Notes under the pieces: model-generated | The model's database searches: none | Seen by the model: only the letters and a program-made list of their open reading frames with translations | Told to the model about the DNA's origin: nothing | Part shown: positions 6,341 through 10,454 of the stretch, piece by piece | Layout: each line of letters starts with the position of its first letter | How positions within the stretch are numbered: the stretch's first letter is position 1 | From: CAYLOC01 sp964385195 | GTDB taxonomy: Bacteria > Actinomycetota > Actinomycetes > Propionibacteriales > Nocardioidaceae | Reading direction: 5' to 3' | Assembly: GCA_964385195.1 (NCBI GenBank) | Contig: CAYLOC010000118.1 | Span: forward strand, 1 to 10,454 | DNA: 10,454 nucleotides | Position numbers and translations under genes: made by a program

Positions 6341-6397
6341 ATGACGACCCCACGGCTCCGCTCGCTGCGTTCGCACCTCCACCGAGGGCTCGCATGA
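6341..6397 (+). CDS. Candidate 18-codon leaderless leader ORF overlapping the dop start
   Basis: The ATG at 6341 starts an 18-residue reading frame, MTTPRLRSLRSHLHRGLA, whose TGA (6395-6397) overlaps the dop ATG (6394-6396) as ATGA. A TANNNT -10 box lies seven bases before it, so it could be translated from a leaderless mRNA and couple translation into dop. The peptide is very basic, with five Arg and two His. No family is recognised, and a short frame this size may arise by chance; only the combination of promoter spacing and ATGA overlap makes it worth recording. Confidence 0.3.
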   Translation: MTTPRLRSLRSHLHRGLA

Positions 6398-7899
6398 GCG
6401 TTCGGCGGATCATGGGGACCGAGGTCGAGTACGGCATCTCCGTACTCGGAACGCCCACCGCCAACCCGATGCTGGCCTCGTCGCAGGTGGTGAACGCCTA
6501 CGCGGCACACACCGCCCGCGCCCGTCGGGCGCGATGGGACTTCGAAGAGGAGAGCCCGCTGCGCGATGCCCGCGGGTTCGACATGGGCCGCTCCATCGCC
6601 GACCCCAGCCAGCTGACCGACGAAGAGGTTGGGCTGGCAAACATGATCCTCACCAACGGCGCGCGGTTGTACGTCGACCACGCCCACCCCGAGTACTCAG
6701 CGCCCGAGTGCACCAACCCCCGGGCGGTGGTCCGCTGGGACAAGGCCGGAGAACACGTGATGCGTGCGGCGGCCGCCGGGGTCGACGTACCCGGACAACA
6801 GCCGATCGTGCTGTACAAGAACAACACCGACAACAAGGGCGCGTCCTACGGCGCCCACGAGAACTACCTCGTCAGCAGGGACACCCCGTTCGCCGACCTC
6901 GTGCGCCACCTCACGCCGTTCTTCGTGACCCGCCAGGTGATCTGCGGCGCCGGCCGGGTCGGCCTGGGCCAGGACGGGCACGAAGAAGGGTTCCAGCTCA
7001 GCCAGCGCGCCGACTTCTTCGAGGTGGAGGTGGGCCTGGAGACCACCTTGAAACGTCCCATCATCAACACCCGCGACGAGCCGCACGCGGACCCGGAGAA
7101 GTACCGGCGGCTGCACGTCATCATCGGCGACGCGAACCTGGCCGAGATCTCCACCTACCTCAAGGTCGGCACCACCGCACTGGTGCTGCAGATGATCGAG
7201 GACCGGGCGTTGACCCTCGACCTGGCGATCGACCAGCCGGTCACCGAGCTGCACGAGGTGTCCCACGACCCGTCCCTGCGCCACCGGCTCCGGATGAAGG
7301 ACGGCCGGGAGCTCACCGCGCTGGATGTGCAAGAGGCATACCTGGAACAGGCCCGCAAGTACGTGGCAGACCGGTACGGCGACGACGTCGACGAGCAGAC
7401 CCAGGACGTGCTCGATCGCTGGGAGTCGGTGCTGCAGCGGCTGTGGCGCGACCCCATGGAGTGCCGCCACGAGCTGGACTGGGTGGCGAAGCTGGCGCTG
7501 CTGCAGTCCTACCGCGACCGGGACGGGTTGGACTGGGACAACCCCAAGCTGCACCTGATCGACCTGCAGTACGCCGACCTCAGACCGGACAAGGGCCTGT
7601 ACTACCACCTGGTGCGCCGCGGCTCCCTCCACCGGCTCCTCGACGACGACGAGGTCGAACGTGCCGTGGTCGACCCGCCGGAGGACACCCGGGCCTACTT
7701 CCGCGGACGCTGCCTCTCGCAGTATCCCGACCAGGTGGCGGCCGCGTCGTGGGACTCGGTGATCTTCGACCTCCCGGGGCGGGAGTCCCTCCAACGGATC
7801 CCGACGATGGAGCCGTTGCGCGGTACCCGTGCCCACGTGGGGGACCTGCTGCGGGAGTGTCACACCGCCGAAGAGCTGTTTACGGCCCTAACCTCGTGA
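6394..7899 (+). CDS. dop: Depupylase/Pup deamidase Dop
   Basis: Dop cleaves the isopeptide bond between Pup and target lysines and, where Pup ends in Gln, converts that Gln to Glu. It is a carboxylate-amine ligase-fold (glutamine-synthetase-like) relative of PafA. The 501-residue product begins with the nucleotide/Mg site GTEVEYG (Glu10, Glu12) and carries the Dop-specific insertion, the Dop loop, at about residues 40-85 (around RWDFEEESPLRDARGFD). PafA lacks this insertion. The catalytic aspartate is Asp95 in YVDHAHPEYSAPE. KNNTDNKGASYGAHENYL and PIINTRDEPHADPE follow, both shared with PafA. The start has GAGGG (6384-6388) 5 nt upstream and gives the usual N-terminus; it overlaps the stop of a small upstream ORF. 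The Pup encoded next ends in Glu, so the deamidase function should not be required and depupylation is probably its main job here. pup begins 57 bp after its stop. Confidence 0.97.
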   Translation: MSVRRIMGTEVEYGISVLGTPTANPMLASSQVVNAYAAHTARARRARWDFEEESPLRDARGFDMGRSIADPSQLTDEEVGLANMILTNGARLYVDHAHPEYSAPECTNPRAVVRWDKAGEHVMRAAAAGVDVPGQQPIVLYKNNTDNKGASYGAHENYLVSRDTPFADLVRHLTPFFVTRQVICGAGRVGLGQDGHEEGFQLSQRADFFEVEVGLETTLKRPIINTRDEPHADPEKYRRLHVIIGDANLAEISTYLKVGTTALVLQMIEDRALTLDLAIDQPVTELHEVSHDPSLRHRLRMKDGRELTALDVQEAYLEQARKYVADRYGDDVDEQTQDVLDRWESVLQRLWRDPMECRHELDWVAKLALLQSYRDRDGLDWDNPKLHLIDLQYADLRPDKGLYYHLVRRGSLHRLLDDDEVERAVVDPPEDTRAYFRGRCLSQYPDQVAAASWDSVIFDLPGRESLQRIPTMEPLRGTRAHVGDLLRECHTAEELFTALTS

Positions 7900-7918
7900 G
7901 TTCATCCGGGGCTCCAGG

Positions 7919-7924
7919 TAGGGT
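7919..7924 (+). promoter_or_regulatory. Possible pup promoter (-10 TAGGGT) in the dop-pup gap
   Basis: TAGGGT at 7919-7924 fits the TANNNT -10 pattern and would start transcription near 7931, giving pup a leader of about 26 nt that contains its strong GAGGAGG ribosome binding site (7944-7950). No matching -35 is visible. A separate promoter would allow pup-prcBA to be expressed above dop, but read-through from dop is equally possible. Confidence 0.35.
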
Positions 7925-7956
7925 TTCGGGTGTAGCACAGACCGAGGAGGTGGCTT

Positions 7957-8166
7957 ATGGCTCGCGAGGGTGGCCAACAGCGCAAGCCCACGCGCAAGTC
8001 GACGACCGAGGAGGAAGAGCTCGAGTCGACCACCAACGACGAGGCGACCGAGCGCAAGGAGAAGCTCGACGACGACGTCGACGGGATCCTCGATGACATC
8101 GACGGCGTCCTGGAGTCCAATGCGGAGGAGTTCGTGCGCGGATTCGTCCAGAAGGGCGGCGAGTGA
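7957..8166 (+). CDS. pup: Prokaryotic ubiquitin-like protein Pup, encoded with C-terminal Gly-Gly-Glu
   Basis: Pup is a small, mostly disordered protein tag that PafA links through its C-terminal glutamate side chain to lysines of target proteins, marking them for Mpa and the proteasome. The 69-residue product has the family layout: a charged N-terminal half rich in Lys, Arg, Glu and Thr, then a helix-forming acidic segment (KLDDDVDGILDDIDGVLE) that binds the Mpa coiled coil, then the conserved end SNAEEFVRGFVQKGGE. The last codon is GAG (Glu), whereas many relatives encode Gln there, so this Pup is ligation-ready without deamidation. The start has an excellent Shine-Dalgarno, GAGGAGG, 6 nt before the ATG. 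The stop overlaps the prcB start (GTGA), and the prcB ribosome binding site lies within the last pup codons, which indicates coupled translation. Confidence 0.98.
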   Translation: MAREGGQQRKPTRKSTTEEEELESTTNDEATERKEKLDDDVDGILDDIDGVLESNAEEFVRGFVQKGGE

Positions 8167-9008
8167 CCTCGATGGCCGATGCACGTGCCGCGTTGCCCGC
8201 GGCCTACCTGGCTCCGGGCAGTTCCTCCTTCACCGACTTCCTGGCCGCACATGCGCCCGACCTGCTCCCCGGTCACCGGGTGTCCGGGAGTGCCGCAGGC
8301 ACCCTGGAAGCGCCGCACGGGACCACGATCGTCGCGGCGACGTGTGTCGACGGAGTCGTCATGGCCGGCGACCGGCGAGCAACCACCGGCAACATCATCG
8401 CCCAGCGGGACATGACCAAGGTGTTCCCGGCCGATGAGTACTCCTGTCTGGGTGTCGCCGGGTCCGCGGGCCTCGCCATCGAGATGGTCCGGCTGTTCCA
8501 GGTCGAGCTGGAGCACTACGAGAAGATCGAGGGCAGCACGCTCTCCCTGGACGGCAAGGCCAACCGACTGGCTGCCCTGATCCGCGGCAACCTCGGCATG
8601 GCCATGCAGGGGCTGGCGGTCCTGCCGCTGTTCGCCGGCTACGACCTGCACCGGCAGATGGGCCGGATCTTCTCCTACGACGTCATCGGCGGTCGCTACG
8701 AGGAACACGCGTTCCACTCGGTGGGCTCCGGGTCGCTGTTCGCGCGCGGGTCGTTGAAGAAGCTGTATCGTCCCGACCTCAGTTCCGATGAGTGTGCAAC
8801 GGCCCTGGTCCAGTCCCTCTACGACGCCGCGGACGACGACTCCGCCACCGGTGGCCCGGACATGACCCGTAGGATCTTCCCGATCGTCAGCGTCGTGACC
8901 GGCGACGGGTACACGCAGATGTCGGAGGACCGGATCTCCGGCATCGTCGACCAGGTCGTGGCGGCGCGGATGACGCGGCCCGACGGCCCCGCTGCCCCTC
9001 TGACGTAA
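8163..9008 (+). CDS. prcB: 20S proteasome beta subunit PrcB, N-terminal Thr protease
   Basis: PrcB forms the two inner heptameric rings of the 20S core and carries the proteolytic sites. The 281-residue precursor has a 53-residue propeptide ending in PHG, followed by Thr54, which becomes the catalytic Thr1 after autocleavage (TTIVAA). In mature numbering the other active-site residues fall where expected: Asp17 (residue 70, AGDRR) and Lys33 (residue 86, DMTK). Downstream GYD, VGSGSLFA and YDAADDDSATGGPD match the beta-subunit core. The GTG at 8163 is chosen because AAGGG (8152-8156) lies 6 nt upstream and it overlaps the pup stop by 4 nt; an in-frame ATG at 8172 is worse placed. prcA follows after 23 bp, so the two ring subunits are probably made from one mRNA. 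Confidence 0.97.
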   Translation: MTSMADARAALPAAYLAPGSSSFTDFLAAHAPDLLPGHRVSGSAAGTLEAPHGTTIVAATCVDGVVMAGDRRATTGNIIAQRDMTKVFPADEYSCLGVAGSAGLAIEMVRLFQVELEHYEKIEGSTLSLDGKANRLAALIRGNLGMAMQGLAVLPLFAGYDLHRQMGRIFSYDVIGGRYEEHAFHSVGSGSLFARGSLKKLYRPDLSSDECATALVQSLYDAADDDSATGGPDMTRRIFPIVSVVTGDGYTQMSEDRISGIVDQVVAARMTRPDGPAAPLT

Positions 9009-9031
9009 CCGACCGGACAGGAACACCTCTC

Positions 9032-9730
9032 ATGTCGATGCCGTTCTACGTCTCGCCCGAGCAGTTGATGAAGGACCGGGCAGACTTCGCTCGCAAGGGC
9101 ATCGCCCGCGGCCGCTCGGTGGCCGTGCTTCGGTACGCCGACGGCTTGCTGTTCGTGGCAGAGAACCCGTCCCAGGCGCTGCACAAGATCTCCGAGTTGT
9201 ACGACCGGCTGGCCCTGGCCGCGGTCGGTCGGTACAACGAGTTCGAGAACCTGCGCATCGCCGGTGTCCGACTGGCCGACATCCGGGGCTACTCCTACGA
9301 CCGACGCGACGTCACCGGCCGGGGGCTCGCCAACGCCTACGCCCAGACCCTGGGGACGATCTTCTCCTCCGGGGGCGAGAAGCCCTACGAGGTGGAGCTG
9401 TTCGTGGGCGAGGTAGGCGCTGGTCCCGAGGACGACCAGATCTTCCGCGTCACCTACGAGGGGTCGGTGTCCTATGAGCAGGACTGTGCGGTGATGGGCG
9501 GCTCGGCCGAGCAGGTGGCGGAGTACCTCAGCAGTCGGCACTCCCCGGACATGGACCTGGACTCCGCGATGCGACTGGCCGTGGACGCCCTCGGCCACGA
9601 CAACTCCCAGACGCGTACGCTCGGCCCGGAGACCATCGAGGTCGCCGTACTGGACCGGACGCGGTCCCAGCCGCGCAAGTTCAAGCGGGTGCCGTCGTCC
9701 CGGCTGAGCGAACACGAGGGTGCGGAGTAA
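9032..9730 (+). CDS. prcA: 20S proteasome alpha subunit PrcA
   Basis: PrcA forms the outer heptameric rings of the 20S core; its N-termini gate the entry pore and its surface pockets receive the C-terminal tails of Mpa. The 232-residue product has the typical alpha N-terminus (MSMPFYVSPEQLMKDRADFARKGIARG), then FVAENPSQALHKISELYDR, GYSYDRRDVTG and ANAYAQTLGTIF. It lacks a propeptide and a catalytic N-terminal Thr, as expected for alpha subunits. The charged C-terminal tail (RKFKRVPSSRLSEHEGAE) is probably flexible. AGGA (9019-9022) lies 9 nt before the chosen ATG; a second ATG two codons later is also possible. It is downstream of prcB, and a separate predicted promoter for pafA begins about 40 bp after its stop. 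Confidence 0.97.
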   Translation: MSMPFYVSPEQLMKDRADFARKGIARGRSVAVLRYADGLLFVAENPSQALHKISELYDRLALAAVGRYNEFENLRIAGVRLADIRGYSYDRRDVTGRGLANAYAQTLGTIFSSGGEKPYEVELFVGEVGAGPEDDQIFRVTYEGSVSYEQDCAVMGGSAEQVAEYLSSRHSPDMDLDSAMRLAVDALGHDNSQTRTLGPETIEVAVLDRTRSQPRKFKRVPSSRLSEHEGAE

Positions 9731-9769
9731 CACTTCGCGCCGAGCCCGCCCGGGGTTTCTCCGGTGGCA

Positions 9770-9781
9770 TAGGCTGGCAAC
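9770..9781 (+). promoter_or_regulatory. Predicted leaderless promoter of pafA (-10 TAGGCT)
   Basis: TAGGCT at 9770-9775 is six bases before the GTG at 9782, with no ribosome binding site between. The spacing predicts a leaderless mRNA, so the ligase gene could be transcribed independently of pup-prcBA. The hexamer is identical to the one upstream of dop, the paralogous gene. No consensus -35 is seen. Confidence 0.5.
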
Positions 9782-10454
9782 GTGGACAGGCGGATCTTCG
9801 GGATCGAGAACGAGTACGGCGTGACGTGCACGTTCCGCGGCGCCCGCCGGCTCTCGCCCGACGAAGTCGCGCGTTACCTGTTCCGGAGGGTGGTCTCCTG
9901 GGGACGTTCCAGCAACGTGTTCCTTCGCAACGGAGCGCGGCTGTATCTCGACGTCGGCAGCCACCCCGAGTACGCCACACCCGAATGCGACTCGGTCACC
10001 GATGTGGTCGCCCACGACAAGGCGGGAGAGCGGGTGCTGGAGGGGCTGCTGATCGACGCCGAACGGCGGCTCCGCGACGAGGGCATCGCCGGGGACGTGT
10101 ACCTGTTCAAGAACAACACCGACTCGGCGGGCAACTCCTACGGCTGCCACGAGAACTACCTGGTCAGCCGACACGGGGAGTTCAGCCGGCTCGCCGACAT
10201 CTTGATCCCGTTCCTGGTCAGCCGACAGATCATCTGCGGCGCCGGCAAGGTGCTCCAGACCCCCCGCGGCGCCATCTACTCGGTCAGCCAGCGCGCGGAG
10301 CACATCTGGGAGGGGGTCTCCAGCGCCACCACGCGCTCCCGGCCGATCATCAACACTCGCGACGAGCCCCATGCCGACGCCGAACGGTTCCGGAGGCTGC
10401 ACGTGATCGTCGGCGACTCCAACATGAGCGAGACCACCACCATGCTCAAGGTGG
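9782..10454 (+). CDS. pafA: Pup-protein ligase PafA (5' part, runs off right edge)
   Basis: PafA uses ATP to activate the C-terminal glutamate of Pup and joins it to lysines of target proteins. The window holds the first 224 codons, about half of the ~450-480-residue family length. It starts with the nucleotide/Mg site FGIENEYGVTC, followed by the highly conserved RRLSPDEVARYLFRR. The catalytic Asp57 sits in YLDVGSHPEYATPE, followed by LFKNNTDSAGNSYGCHENYL, ICGAGKV, PIINTRDEPHADAE and GDSNMSETTTMLKV. It lacks the Dop-type loop between the first motif and Asp57, which separates it from the paralogous dop gene upstream. The GTG start gives the usual PafA N-terminus and is preceded by a -10 box at leaderless spacing. 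There is no Shine-Dalgarno sequence. The catalytic C-terminal region is beyond the window. Confidence 0.97.
   Translation, partial: MDRRIFGIENEYGVTCTFRGARRLSPDEVARYLFRRVVSWGRSSNVFLRNGARLYLDVGSHPEYATPECDSVTDVVAHDKAGERVLEGLLIDAERRLRDEGIAGDVYLFKNNTDSAGNSYGCHENYLVSRHGEFSRLADILIPFLVSRQIICGAGKVLQTPRGAIYSVSQRAEHIWEGVSSATTRSRPIINTRDEPHADAERFRRLHVIVGDSNMSETTTMLKV

Noticed and set aside
7902..9026. A 374-codon minus-strand open frame opposite pup and prcB
   Set aside because: No family features are visible, and PrcB and Pup on the plus strand explain the sequence.
9750..9764. A small hairpin (CCGGGG, TTT loop, CTCCGG) between prcA and pafA, considered as a terminator
   Set aside because: The stem is about 6 bp with a G-T pair, there is no T-run, and such short GC hairpins are expected by chance at this base composition.
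8819..10402. A 527-codon minus-strand open frame opposite prcA and pafA
   Set aside because: It has low-complexity Val/Gly/Arg-rich composition and no motifs, and it fully overlaps three conserved plus-strand genes. It is treated as an antisense shadow.

Overview
The window is a nearly complete Pup-proteasome locus from a high-GC actinobacterium (Actinomycetota). Pup, a proteasome ATPase (Mpa/ARC), separate PrcA and PrcB 20S subunits, Dop and PafA occur together, with GTG/TTG starts, strongly GC-ending codons and TANNNT -10 boxes placed directly before start codons. The genus cannot be fixed from sequence reading alone.

Layout, left to right. Positions 1-887 (minus strand) hold a RecB/Cas4-type PD-(D/E)XK nuclease with an iron-sulfur cysteine set; its 3' end lies off the left edge. 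It is divergent, across 48 bp, from an M50 site-2-type membrane metalloprotease (936-2072). A strong hairpin (2086-2127) closes that unit. A 190-bp intergenic region then leads to trmI, the tRNA m1A58 methyltransferase (2263-3207). Next come mpa/arc (3313-5070), an MFS transporter (5083-6330), dop (6394-7899), pup (7957-8166), prcB (8163-9008), prcA (9032-9730) and the 5' part of pafA (9782 to the right edge). Everything from 936 onward is on the plus strand.

How the genes work together. PafA ligates the C-terminal glutamate of Pup to substrate lysines. Mpa recruits pupylated proteins through its N-terminal coiled coil, unfolds them, and feeds them into the PrcA/PrcB core; its C-terminal Gln-Tyr-Leu tail is the docking element. 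Dop removes Pup and, in species whose Pup ends in Gln, also deamidates it. Here Pup is encoded ending Gly-Gly-Glu, so deamidation should not be needed and Dop would act mainly as a depupylase. The nuclease, the M50 protease, trmI and the transporter are neighbours without a proven role in the pathway.

Regulatory reading. Four genes (nuclease, M50 protease, trmI, pafA) have a TANNNT hexamer 6-7 nt before the start codon, which predicts leaderless mRNAs. A fifth such signal lies before dop, but its ATG opens an 18-codon ORF whose TGA overlaps the dop ATG. mpa, pup, prcB and prcA instead have Shine-Dalgarno sequences. A 14-bp palindrome and a 14-bp direct repeat sit at the mpa/MFS junction, and a 12-bp direct repeat lies upstream of trmI.

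The core system is well known. The less ordinary points are the Glu-ending Pup, the candidate leaderless leader ORF before dop, the repeat/palindrome sites, and the transporter between mpa and dop. No RNA genes, CRISPR arrays or mobile elements were seen, and no gene-free stretch exceeds 190 bp.
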